Source: VRUE01 sp963718755 (GTDB lineage Bacteria > Actinomycetota > Thermoleophilia > Solirubrobacterales > 70-9). From it: 64,000 nucleotides of DNA. The translations under genes were made by a program, and so were the position numbers. A model generated the notes under the pieces. The model was not told the DNA's origin. It worked only from the letters and a program-made list of their open reading frames with translations, and made no database searches. This document shows positions 52,633 through 60,097 of the stretch, piece by piece (position 1 is the stretch's first letter; every line of letters starts with the position of its first letter). Where the stretch lies: NCBI GenBank assembly GCA_963718755.1, contig OY970376.1, positions 2,356,001 through 2,420,000 of the forward strand, in the 5' to 3' direction.

Positions 52633-52682
52633 GACGTGCCGGTGCTGCGAGGTCCATATGGGCACCGCAGCACCGGCACGTC
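52633..52682. repeat. 50-bp palindrome G between divergent yjbQ and aroH
   Basis: Perfect 17-base arms (52633-52649, 52666-52682) flank a 16-base centre that contains CCATATGG. Unlike the 3'-end hairpins it lies in a divergent promoter region, 23 bases before the aroH GTG, so an operator role is plausible. Confidence 0.75.
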
Positions 52683-52705
52683 CCCGTTTGGGAAGATGCG
52701 CTGTC

Positions 52706-53089
52706 GTGAGCGCTAACGGGGACCAGCGGCTCTTCGCCGTGCGGGGGGCGGCGCAGGCAGAGGCCAACGAGGCCGAGGCGATCGTGCATGCCACGACGGA
52801 GCTGATGCGGGAGCTGCTCGACCGCAACGAGCTGGAGCCCGCAGCGATCGTCAGCTGCATCTTCACGACCACGGATGACCTCAACGCTGAGTTCCCCGCG
52901 GTTGCCGCTCGCGACCTCGGGCTCGAGGCTGTGCCGCTGCTGTGCAGTCGTGAGATCCCGGTGCCGGGCTCGATGCCGCGGGTGATCCGGGCGATGGTCC
53001 ACTACTACGCGCCGGTCGGGCACGCGACAGCCCATGTCTATCTCGGCGCCACCCAGGACCTGCGCTCGGACCTGCACGCAGCCCAGTAG
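52706..53089 (+). CDS. aroH: Chorismate mutase, AroH type
   Basis: Converts chorismate to prephenate for Phe and Tyr. The trimeric AroH (B. subtilis type) signature is clear: LFAVRGAAQAEANEAEAI at the start, FTTTDDLNAEFPAVAAR in the middle, and CSREIPVPGSMPRVIRAMVHY with active-site Arg. 127 residues from GTG 52706. Monofunctional, not fused to DAHP synthase or prephenate dehydratase. It leads the aromatic gene run. Confidence 0.93.
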   Translation: MSANGDQRLFAVRGAAQAEANEAEAIVHATTELMRELLDRNELEPAAIVSCIFTTTDDLNAEFPAVAARDLGLEAVPLLCSREIPVPGSMPRVIRAMVHYYAPVGHATAHVYLGATQDLRSDLHAAQ

Positions 53090-53132
53090 TCCTCCCCGTC
53101 CAAACGACAGCCGCGTAAGCGACAATGAGCGC

Positions 53133-54227
53133 ATGAGCGTGACCTTCGCCGAGAAGCTGGCCCGCATTCCGGGCTACCAGGCCGGGGTGCCGACCGGACA
53201 GGCGCCTGAGGCGATCGCGGCGGGCGGCATCGCCCAGCTGGCCTCGAACGAGTCGCCCTCCGGCCCGCACCCGAAGGTGGTCGAGGCGATTCGCGGCGCC
53301 GCCTCGGCGATGAATCGCTACCCGGATCCTGACGCAACCAAGCTGCGCGGCCGCATCGCCGATCGCTACGAGACCGAGCCGGGCCGGGTGGCCGTCGGCA
53401 ACGGCTCCTGCGAGATCCTGCTCGCCGCCGCCGAGGCCCTCTGCGAGCCGGGGGCCGAGATCCTCTACGCCTGGCCCTCGTTCTCGATGTACCCGCACCT
53501 GGCGGCGCTGACCGGCGCGCGCGAGGTCCGCGTGCCGCTCGCCGAGGGTGACGTCCACGACCTCGAGGCGATGGCAGCCGAGGTGACCGCGGCGACCCAG
53601 CTGACGATCGTCTGCAACCCCAACAACCCAACCGGCACCCACCTGCCGGCCGCGCAGATCGCCGCCTTTTGCGAGCGCATTCCCGACCACGTCACGATCG
53701 TTCTCGACGAGGCCTACGTCGATTTTCAGATCGACGACGACCCCGACACGACCGTCGATCTGCTCGGCGACTTCCCCAACCTGGTCGTCCTGCGCACCTT
53801 CAGCAAGGTCTACGGCCTCGCCGGCCTGCGCGTCGGCTTCGCCCTCGGCTCGGCCAAGTTCCGCGCTGCGGTCGATGCCGTGCGCCAGCCGTTCAGCGTC
53901 AATGCCCTTGCCCAGGCCGCGGCGGCGGAGGCCATCCTGCACCAAGACGACGTCGAGCAGCGGGTCGAGCGCACGCTGGTCGAGCGGGTGCGGGTCGAGG
54001 AGGGCCTGCGCGAGCTGGGCCTGGCCACCGCCGAGACCCAGGCCAACTTCTCCTGGATCGACCTCGGCGACGCCGATGAGAAAGAGGTCGTCGCCGGTCT
54101 CGCAGAGCAGGCGATTGCCGTCCGCCCCGGCACCCCGCTCGGCGGCCCGGGCCACATCCGCGCTAGCTACGGCACCCCGGCCGAGAACGACCGCTTCCTT
54201 GCCGCCCTCGCTCAGATCCTCGACTAA
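53133..54227 (+). CDS. HisC-like aminotransferase, probably aromatic/histidinol-phosphate
   Basis: A class I/II PLP aminotransferase of 364 residues. Substrate-side LASNESPSGPHPKVVEAI, CNPNNPTGTHLP, the Asp of VLDEAYVDF and the PLP Lys225 in RTFSKVYGLAGLRVG are conserved. The fold is that of HisC. Its place between chorismate mutase and DAHP synthase suggests that it transaminates phenylpyruvate or hydroxyphenylpyruvate, but histidinol phosphate use is not excluded. ATG 53133 gives the family start. Confidence 0.9.
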   Translation: MSVTFAEKLARIPGYQAGVPTGQAPEAIAAGGIAQLASNESPSGPHPKVVEAIRGAASAMNRYPDPDATKLRGRIADRYETEPGRVAVGNGSCEILLAAAEALCEPGAEILYAWPSFSMYPHLAALTGAREVRVPLAEGDVHDLEAMAAEVTAATQLTIVCNPNNPTGTHLPAAQIAAFCERIPDHVTIVLDEAYVDFQIDDDPDTTVDLLGDFPNLVVLRTFSKVYGLAGLRVGFALGSAKFRAAVDAVRQPFSVNALAQAAAAEAILHQDDVEQRVERTLVERVRVEEGLRELGLATAETQANFSWIDLGDADEKEVVAGLAEQAIAVRPGTPLGGPGHIRASYGTPAENDRFLAALAQILD

Positions 54228-54408
54228 TCTCGCCTCGCCTGCTACAAAGTCAGGCGAAGTGAAGCGAACAGGTGACACCGCCAGCAGCATGTGCGCAAGG
54301 CGCGCTGCGGTTGCCCCTGCCCGCTATTCCTATTTCTGGCGATTTAGCTAGGCGTCCGGCCTGGCGGCATCGCGCCGCTTCCATAGAGCGTTTGGCCGGG
54401 CGCCGCCA

Positions 54409-54471
54409 ATGAATTGGTTCGCGTGTTTCGCGATGCCCGCGCTCGCATGGCGAAGCCCGCACGGAAAGTAG
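54409..54471 (+). CDS. Possible aromatic-rich leader peptide before aroG
   Basis: ATG 54409 opens 20 codons, beginning MNWFACFAMP and ending LAWRSPHGK, then TAG. Two Trp and two Phe in 20 residues is well above expectation in this GC-rich genome. It ends 11 bases before the aroG ATG. No clear ribosome binding site precedes it, and a leaderless start of aroG at 54483 would leave it untranslated, so it remains tentative. Confidence 0.3.
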   Translation: MNWFACFAMPALAWRSPHGK

Positions 54472-54474
54472 AGT
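54469..54474 (+). promoter_or_regulatory. -10 element of aroG (TAGAGT)
   Basis: TAGAGT ends 8 bases before ATG 54483, exactly as before polA. It includes the stop codon of the mini-ORF. Confidence 0.45.
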
Positions 54475-54482
54475 CTCAGGCA

Positions 54483-55586
54483 ATGGGGAAGGACGACAGC
54501 AAGATGATCATCGGAATGCGAGACGAGGCGCGGGACCGGGTTCGTGACCAGCGGATCGAGCGCGTGGTGGAGCTGGTGCCGCCGGAAGCATTGATCGGCG
54601 ACCTGCCGCTCGGCGAGGAGCGCGAGCGGGTGGTCGTCGAGGGACGGCGCGACGTGGAGAACGTGCTCGAAAGGGTCGACGACCGGCTGCTGGTGGTGGT
54701 CGGGCCGTGCAGCGTGCATGACGTTGAGGCGGCTCTTGAGTACGGCGGCCGCCTCGCCGGCCTGGCTGGTGAGCTCGGCGACGACCTGCTGATCGCGATG
54801 CGCGTCTACTTCGAGAAGCCGCGGACGACGACCGGCTGGAAGGGCCTGATCAACGATCCCTACCTCGATGGCTCCTGCGACGTCAACGCCGGCCTGCGCA
54901 TGGCCCGCGCCCTGCTGCTGCAGGTGCTCGATCTCGGCCTGCCGATCGGCTGCGAGTTCCTCGACCCGATCACCCCCCAGTACATCTCCGACACGGTCGC
55001 CTGGGGCGCGATCGGCGCTCGCACCACCGAGAGCCAGATCCACCGCCAGCTCGGCTCCGGCCTCTCGATGCCGATCGGCTTCAAGAACCGCACCGACGGC
55101 AACGTCCAGGTCGCGGTCGACGCGGTGCGCGCCGCGGCGGCGCCGCACGCCTTCGCGGGCATCGACGACGCCGGCCGCCCGGCCATCCTTCACACGGCCG
55201 GCAACCCCGATGGGCATGTGATCCTGCGCGGGGGGCGGAAGGCCCCAAACTGCGACCCCGAGGGCGTCGCCGGCACCCTGGAGATGCTCGCCGGTGCCGA
55301 CCTCGCCGAGCGACTGGTGATCGATGCCTCCCACGACAACAGCGCCAAGGACCCGGAGAAGCAGATGCTGGCCGCCGCTGAGATCGGCGACCAGGTGGCG
55401 GCGGGCAATGCGGCCATCTGCGGCGTCATGCTCGAGTCCTTCCTGGTCGAGGGCCGCCAGGACCTTGGTGGCGGTGACTCGCTCACCTACGGCCAGTCGA
55501 TCACCGACCCCTGCATCGACTGGGAACACACCGTGACGGCACTCGAGGGGCTGGCGGCGGCGGTCAGGACACGGCGCGGCCTATGA
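54483..55586 (+). CDS. aroG: 3-deoxy-7-phosphoheptulonate synthase, class I
   Basis: First enzyme of the shikimate pathway; joins PEP and erythrose 4-phosphate. It is of the E. coli AroF/G/H type: VVVGPCSVHDVEAALEYG, MRVYFEKPRTTTGWKGLINDP, EFLDPITPQYISD, ARTTESQIHRQLGSGLSMPIGFKNRTDG and IDASHDNSAKDPEKQ. Class I enzymes of this type are usually feedback inhibited by one aromatic amino acid; which one cannot be read here. 367 residues from ATG 54483; ATG 54447 in frame is an alternative start. The TGA overlaps the first 68-bp repeat unit. Confidence 0.94.
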   Translation: MGKDDSKMIIGMRDEARDRVRDQRIERVVELVPPEALIGDLPLGEERERVVVEGRRDVENVLERVDDRLLVVVGPCSVHDVEAALEYGGRLAGLAGELGDDLLIAMRVYFEKPRTTTGWKGLINDPYLDGSCDVNAGLRMARALLLQVLDLGLPIGCEFLDPITPQYISDTVAWGAIGARTTESQIHRQLGSGLSMPIGFKNRTDGNVQVAVDAVRAAAAPHAFAGIDDAGRPAILHTAGNPDGHVILRGGRKAPNCDPEGVAGTLEMLAGADLAERLVIDASHDNSAKDPEKQMLAAAEIGDQVAAGNAAICGVMLESFLVEGRQDLGGGDSLTYGQSITDPCIDWEHTVTALEGLAAAVRTRRGL

Positions 55587-55651
55587 GCGCGGAGCGACCA
55601 AGCGTGCATCTCTGGTTCTTCGCGCCGGGAGCGAAGCGGGAATCTTTGTGA
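55583..55651 (+). CDS. Aromatic-rich mini-ORF, copy 1 (22 residues)
   Basis: ATG 55583 overlaps the aroG stop (ATGA). The 22 codons start MSAERPSVHLWFFAPG and end in TGA (55649-55651), whose A begins the next ATG. The Leu-Trp-Phe-Phe run and position before tyrA suggest a leader peptide that reports aromatic amino acid supply. GCGGGA precedes the following start. No protein family is recognised. Confidence 0.45.
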   Translation: MSAERPSVHLWFFAPGAKRESL

Positions 55652-55718
55652 TGAGCGCGGAGCGACCAAGCGTGCATCTCTGGTTCTTCGCGCCGGGAGC
55701 GAAGCGGGAATCTTTGTG
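55583..55718 (+). repeat. Perfect 68-bp tandem duplication between aroG and tyrA
   Basis: Units 55583-55650 and 55651-55718 are identical at all 68 positions. Each starts with ATGA. Together they fill the space from the aroG stop to the tyrA ATG without leftover bases. Each unit contains a small hairpin CTTCGC-GCCGGGA-GCGAAG. Confidence 0.97.
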
Positions 55719-55719
55719 A
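55651..55719 (+). CDS. Aromatic-rich mini-ORF, copy 2 (22 residues)
   Basis: Identical copy of the preceding mini-ORF, starting at the A shared with its TGA. Its own TGA (55717-55719) shares its A with the tyrA ATG, so ribosomes could pass from aroG through both mini-ORFs into tyrA. Confidence 0.45.
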   Translation: MSAERPSVHLWFFAPGAKRESL

Positions 55720-56801
55720 TGAAGGTCGCCGTGCTCGGGGTGGGCCTGATCGGAGGCTCGATCGGGCTCGCCGCGAGGGAGCGGCTGGGTAGCGAGGTCG
55801 TGGGCTGGGGGCCGAACCGCACGACCGTGGATCGCGCGACAGAGCTCGGCGCGATCGACCGGGCGGCCGCCTCCGTCGAGGAGGCCTGCGCCGGGGCCGA
55901 CATCGTCTTCTGCGCGTCGCCCGTCGCCGTCCTGCCGGAGCTGGCCCGGACGGCGCTTGGCGCCAGCGGGCCCGAGACCGTCGTCACTGACGCCGGCTCG
56001 ACCAAGCGCGAGCTCGTCGGCGCGCTCGGCGGGGACGAGCGCTTCATCGGCGGCCATCCCCTCGCCGGGGCGGAGACCGCCGGCGTCGCCAACGCCCGCG
56101 CCGATCTGTTCGAGGGCGCCCGCTGGTACCTGACCCCGACCGAGACCTCCAGCGGCATCCTCTACGACCGTCTGCAGCGGGCGGTCGCGGGCCTTGGTGC
56201 GCGTCCGCAGGCGATCGACGCCGAGGCCCACGACCGCCTGATGGCGACGGTCAGCCACCTTCCCCACGTACTCGCCAACGTCATTGCCGCTCAGGCCGCT
56301 GCTGAGCTGACGCGCGATTCCGAGCGACTGCCGGAGGTGGGCCCGAGCTTCCGCGACGCGACCCGGGTGGCGGGCTCGAACCCCTCGATCTGGGGCGACA
56401 TCTTCGCCGCCAACAGCGACGCGATAACCGCGGCGATCGACGCGACCATTGCCCGCCTGGGCGAGGCGCGGGAGCTGATCCGCTCGGGCGAGCCGAAGGC
56501 GGTTGCGGCCTGGCACGCCGCGGCGGGAGCCGACCGGCAGCAGCTGCTGGAGGCCGATCTCGCCGGCGGCCAGCTGCATGAGCTGCGCGTCGTCGTCGCC
56601 AACCGTCCCGGCACCGTCGCCGAGCTGGCCCTGGCATTGGGTGAGGCCGGGGTCAACATCGAGGACATGGCCCTGCATCCGGCCGCGGACATGAAATCGG
56701 GCGCGATCTCGCTCTGGGTAGCCGGTACAGAGCGGGCCGAGCGCGCGGCGACACTGGTCCGCGAGCTGGGCCACAGCGCGACCGTGCTGAACGGGAAGTA
56801 G
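55719..56801 (+). CDS. tyrA: Prephenate dehydrogenase with ACT domain
   Basis: Oxidises prephenate to 4-hydroxyphenylpyruvate for tyrosine. The NAD loop VLGVGLIGGSIGLA is at the N-terminus, with DAGSTKRELV, GGHPLAGAETAG and SHLPHVLANV in the catalytic part. A C-terminal ACT domain (ELRVVVANRPGTVAELALALGEAGVNIEDM) should bind tyrosine or another effector. 360 residues. ATG 55719 is preferred to GTG 55716. No chorismate mutase fusion; AroH supplies that activity. Confidence 0.94.
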   Translation: MKVAVLGVGLIGGSIGLAARERLGSEVVGWGPNRTTVDRATELGAIDRAAASVEEACAGADIVFCASPVAVLPELARTALGASGPETVVTDAGSTKRELVGALGGDERFIGGHPLAGAETAGVANARADLFEGARWYLTPTETSSGILYDRLQRAVAGLGARPQAIDAEAHDRLMATVSHLPHVLANVIAAQAAAELTRDSERLPEVGPSFRDATRVAGSNPSIWGDIFAANSDAITAAIDATIARLGEARELIRSGEPKAVAAWHAAAGADRQQLLEADLAGGQLHELRVVVANRPGTVAELALALGEAGVNIEDMALHPAADMKSGAISLWVAGTERAERAATLVRELGHSATVLNGK

Positions 56802-56806
56802 TCGTC

Positions 56807-58102
56807 TTGAGCACCCGTTTCGACCCCTTGGGCTCACTGCGCGGATCCCTCGTACCCCCCGCCGACAAGTCGGTCTCCCACCGGGCGGCGCTGATCGCCG
56901 CGATGGGCGAGGGGGAGACGACGATCGAGAACTACCTCGACGCGGCCGACACCCGCTCGACCTTGGCAGCCGTGAGCGCGCTGGGCGCCGGCGTCGAGGG
57001 GGTGAGCACTGAGGCGATCGAGCCGCGGCTGAGGGTGCGCGGCGTCGGATTGCGTGGCGCTGCCCCAGCGACGATCGACGTCGGCAATGCCGGCACCCTG
57101 CTGCGTTTGCTGCCAGGTTGGCTGGCGGGACAGGAGACGGGGGCTTGGACGGTCGACGGCGACGACTCGATCCGCCGCCGTCCGATCGACCGGGTCGCCG
57201 TGCCGCTGCGGCTGATGGGGGCGCGGCTCGACTGTCGCGAGGACCGCCTGCCTCCGCTGGGGATCGAGGCGGCGCCGTTGCACGGCGTCGACTACGAGCT
57301 GCCCGTCGCCAGTGCCCAGGTCAAGTCCTGCCTCCTCTTCGCCGGCCTGCTCGCCGACGGCGAGACTCTGATCGGCGAGCCGCTGCCCAGCCGCGACCAT
57401 AGCGAGCGGATGCTCGCCGCCGCGGGCGCCGAGATCGAGCGCGGGAACGGCACCGTCTCGGTGCGGCCCGCGGCGCGATTGGAGCCGGGCGAGATCGTCG
57501 TCCCCGCTGACTTCTCATCCGCCGCCTTCTTCGTCGTCGCGGCACTGCTCGCCCCTGGCAGCGAGGTCACCATCTCCGCTGTCGGCCTCAACCCGACCCG
57601 CACCGGACTGCTCGCGATCCTCGATCGGATGGGGGCTGAGATCGAGGTCGAGCCCGGGGGTGAGCGGGGCGGTGAGCCCGCCGGACGGCTGCACGTCCGC
57701 TCCTCGCAGCTGCGCGGGACCGAGGTCGGCGGCACCGACATACCGCTGGCAATCGACGAGCTGCCCCTGGTGGCGCTCGCCGCCTGCTTCGCCGAGGGCG
57801 AGACGACGATCCGCGACGCGGCGGAGCTGCGGCGCAAGGAGAGCGACCGGATCGCCACCGTGAGCGAGACCTTGACCGCGCTTGGCGCCGAGGTCGAGAC
57901 GAGCGAGGACGGGATGCGGATAAAAGGCACGGGCGGCCTGCGCGGCGGTGCGGTGGACTCCCACGGCGACCACCGCATTGCGATGCTCGGCGCGATCGCC
58001 GGCCTCGCCTCGCGCGATGGCGTCGAGGTAGACGGCATGGACGCCGCCGCCGTCAGCTACCCCGGCTTCGAGCTCGACCTCGCGTCGCTCCGCGGTAGCT
58101 GA
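56807..58102 (+). CDS. aroA: 3-phosphoshikimate 1-carboxyvinyltransferase (EPSP synthase)
   Basis: Makes EPSP from shikimate 3-phosphate and PEP. LVPPADKSVSHRAALIAAM holds substrate Lys and Arg; VGNAGTLLRLLPGWLAG, LPVASAQVKSCLLFAGLLA and the late ELPLVALAACFAEGETTIRDAAELRRKESDR are family signatures. The PEP loop reads GNAGTLLR, without the GNAGTAxR of class I enzymes, which hints at class II-like substrate binding. TTG 56807 lies 5 bases after the tyrA stop with GGGAAG upstream. 431 residues. Confidence 0.95.
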   Translation: MSTRFDPLGSLRGSLVPPADKSVSHRAALIAAMGEGETTIENYLDAADTRSTLAAVSALGAGVEGVSTEAIEPRLRVRGVGLRGAAPATIDVGNAGTLLRLLPGWLAGQETGAWTVDGDDSIRRRPIDRVAVPLRLMGARLDCREDRLPPLGIEAAPLHGVDYELPVASAQVKSCLLFAGLLADGETLIGEPLPSRDHSERMLAAAGAEIERGNGTVSVRPAARLEPGEIVVPADFSSAAFFVVAALLAPGSEVTISAVGLNPTRTGLLAILDRMGAEIEVEPGGERGGEPAGRLHVRSSQLRGTEVGGTDIPLAIDELPLVALAACFAEGETTIRDAAELRRKESDRIATVSETLTALGAEVETSEDGMRIKGTGGLRGGAVDSHGDHRIAMLGAIAGLASRDGVEVDGMDAAAVSYPGFELDLASLRGS

Positions 58103-58112
58103 GCCACGCGCA

Positions 58113-58118
58113 TACGCT
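58113..58118 (+). promoter_or_regulatory. -10 element of cmk (TACGCT)
   Basis: TACGCT ends 7 bases before ATG 58126. Confidence 0.45.
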
Positions 58119-58125
58119 GCCGCGC

Positions 58126-58764
58126 ATGGTCATCGCCATCGACGGTCCCGCCGGGGCCGGAAAGTCGAGTGTCGCCCGCGCTGTCGCCGAGGCGCTTCGG
58201 CTCACCTACCTCGACTCCGGAGCGATGTACCGCTGCGTGGCGCTGGCGGCGATCGAGCGGGGTGCGGACCTCGACGATCCGGAGAAGATGGGGGAGCTTG
58301 CCCGCTCGCTAGAGATCGCCCTCGATGGCGAACGGGTCGGCCTCGACGGGGAGGATGTCAGCGCTGCGATTCGCGAGCCGGTCGTGACCCTGGCGTCTTC
58401 GCGCGTCTCCGTCCACCCCCCTGTGCGGGACGCTCTGGTCGCGAGACAGCGGCAGCTGATCGACCGCGGGCGCTACGTTGCCGAGGGGCGCGACATCGGC
58501 ACCGTGGTCAGCCCCGACTCGCCGCTGAAGGTCTTCCTCACCGCTTCGCCCGCCGAGCGCGCCCGCCGCCGCGCCGCCCAGACCGGCGAGGACGAGGCCT
58601 CGGTTCTGGCGGCGCAGCGCGAGCGCGACGAGCGCGACGAGACCCGCGAGCACAGCGCCCTGCGAGCGGCGGACGACGCCATCGAGGTCGATACGACGGG
58701 GCTGGCGTTCGACGACGTGGTCGCTCGAGTGGTCGAGCTGGCGCGCGAACGGGGCCTGGCGTGA
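58126..58764 (+). CDS. cmk: Cytidylate kinase
   Basis: Phosphorylates CMP and dCMP. It has a P-loop IDGPAGAGKSSVARAVA, the CMP-binding YLDSGAMYRCVALAA, VAEGRDIGTVV and SPAERARRRAAQTGED in the lid. 212 residues. The gene is followed by der with a GTGA overlap, an arrangement conserved in many Gram-positive bacteria. Confidence 0.95.
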   Translation: MVIAIDGPAGAGKSSVARAVAEALRLTYLDSGAMYRCVALAAIERGADLDDPEKMGELARSLEIALDGERVGLDGEDVSAAIREPVVTLASSRVSVHPPVRDALVARQRQLIDRGRYVAEGRDIGTVVSPDSPLKVFLTASPAERARRRAAQTGEDEASVLAAQRERDERDETREHSALRAADDAIEVDTTGLAFDDVVARVVELARERGLA

Positions 58765-60074
58765 GCCGGCTGCCGACCGTCGCCGTCGTCGGCTTCCCCA
58801 ACGTCGGCAAGAGCACCCTGGTCAACCGGCTCGCCGGCGGCCGCGAGGCTGTCACCCATGCCGAGTCGGGGGTCACGCGGGACCGTAAGCGGGTGCCCTG
58901 TGAGTGGAACGGCGTTCCCTTCGAGCTGCTCGACACCGGCGGCATAGACCTCGCCGACGAGGCCGAGCTGGCCGGGGACGTTCAACGCCAGGCCCGCATC
59001 GGCATCGCCGAGGCTGACGCGATCCTGCTCGTGGTCGACGGCAGGGCCGGCGTGCGGGGCGGCGACGTCGAGCTGGCGAAAACGCTGCGTGGCAGCAAGA
59101 TCCCCGTCCTGGTCGTCGTCAACAAAGCGGACCGTCCCGGCGACGAGTATCTCGGCGCCGAGTTCCATCAGCTCGGACTCGGCGAGCCGATCACTGTCTC
59201 CGCCACGCACGGCCTCGGCAGCGGCGACCTGCTCGACCGCGTCGTCGAGCTGCTGGGCGAGCTGCCCCCGGTGGCGGCCGGCGAGGAACCCGTCCACGTC
59301 GCCGTCGTCGGCCGTCCCAATGCCGGCAAGTCCTCGCTCGTCAACGCCTTCCTCGGCAGCGAGCGGGTGATCGTCTCCGAGCGCGCCGGCACCACTCGCG
59401 ACGCGATAGACACCGCGCTCGAAGTGGACGGGCGCCCTGTGCTGCTGGTCGACACCGCGGGCCTGCGGCGCCGCTCGAAGGTCGCCGGCACGGTCGACTA
59501 CTACGCCCAGCTGCGCTCCGAGCTGGCGGTCGAGCGGGCCGACGTCGCGATCGTCGTCTGCGACGCCGCCGACGGCGTGACCGCGGAGGATCTGCGCATC
59601 GCCGAGCTGGCGATGCGGGCCGGCTGCGCGACGCTGCTGGTCCTCAACAAGTGGGACATCGGCATGACGGACGTCGATGACGCGCGCGCCCGGGTCGAGC
59701 GCAAGCTGCGCCTGCGGCCCGAGGTCGTCACCTGCTCGGCTCTGTATGGGCGCAACGTCGCCAAGGTGCTGCCGAAGGCCCTGCAGCTCGCCGACCGGGC
59801 GGCCGAGCGCATCCCGACCCCGGAGCTCAACCGCTTCGTCGGTGACGTCGTCGCCACCACGCCGCCGCCTTCACGTCGCGGCCGGCGCCTGCGGCTCTAC
59901 TACGCGGCGCAGATCGGCGAGCGGCCGCCGCGGATCGCGATCCAGGTCAACGACCGCAAGCTGATCGTGCGCGACTGGGCCTACCACCTGGAGAACCGGA
60001 TGCGCGAGACCTACGGTCTCGAGGGGATCCCGCTCGTGATCGACTTCGTGCCGCATACCGGTCGCCGACGCTGA
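58761..60074 (+). CDS. der: Ribosome-associated GTPase Der (EngA)
   Basis: Essential 50S assembly GTPase with two G domains. Domain 1 has GFPNVGKST (P-loop), DTGGI and NKADRPGDE; domain 2 has GRPNAGKSS, DTAGLRRRSKV and LNKWDIG. A KH-like C-terminal domain ends with RIAIQVNDRKLIVRDWAYHLENRMRETYG. 437 residues from GTG 58761. Confidence 0.96.
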   Translation: MSRLPTVAVVGFPNVGKSTLVNRLAGGREAVTHAESGVTRDRKRVPCEWNGVPFELLDTGGIDLADEAELAGDVQRQARIGIAEADAILLVVDGRAGVRGGDVELAKTLRGSKIPVLVVVNKADRPGDEYLGAEFHQLGLGEPITVSATHGLGSGDLLDRVVELLGELPPVAAGEEPVHVAVVGRPNAGKSSLVNAFLGSERVIVSERAGTTRDAIDTALEVDGRPVLLVDTAGLRRRSKVAGTVDYYAQLRSELAVERADVAIVVCDAADGVTAEDLRIAELAMRAGCATLLVLNKWDIGMTDVDDARARVERKLRLRPEVVTCSALYGRNVAKVLPKALQLADRAAERIPTPELNRFVGDVVATTPPPSRRGRRLRLYYAAQIGERPPRIAIQVNDRKLIVRDWAYHLENRMRETYGLEGIPLVIDFVPHTGRRR

Positions 60075-60085
60075 GATTCGTTCAC

Positions 60086-60091
60086 TAATCT
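60086..60091 (+). promoter_or_regulatory. -10 element of metK (TAATCT)
   Basis: TAATCT ends 6 bases before ATG 60098. AGATT (60074-60078) mirrors its last five bases, forming a 5-bp inverted repeat. Confidence 0.5.
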
Positions 60092-60097
60092 TGCTGC

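Larger units (their letters stand above)
54228..54482. other. 255-base leader region before aroG
   Basis: It holds a weak hairpin TCGCCTG/CAGGCGA just after the aminotransferase stop and, near the end, a 20-codon mini-ORF (54409-54471). No other gene, T tract or known riboswitch fold is recognisable. Confidence 0.45.

Noticed and set aside
60075..60097. SAM riboswitch before metK
   Set aside because: The gap is 23 bases and the predicted transcript is leaderless.
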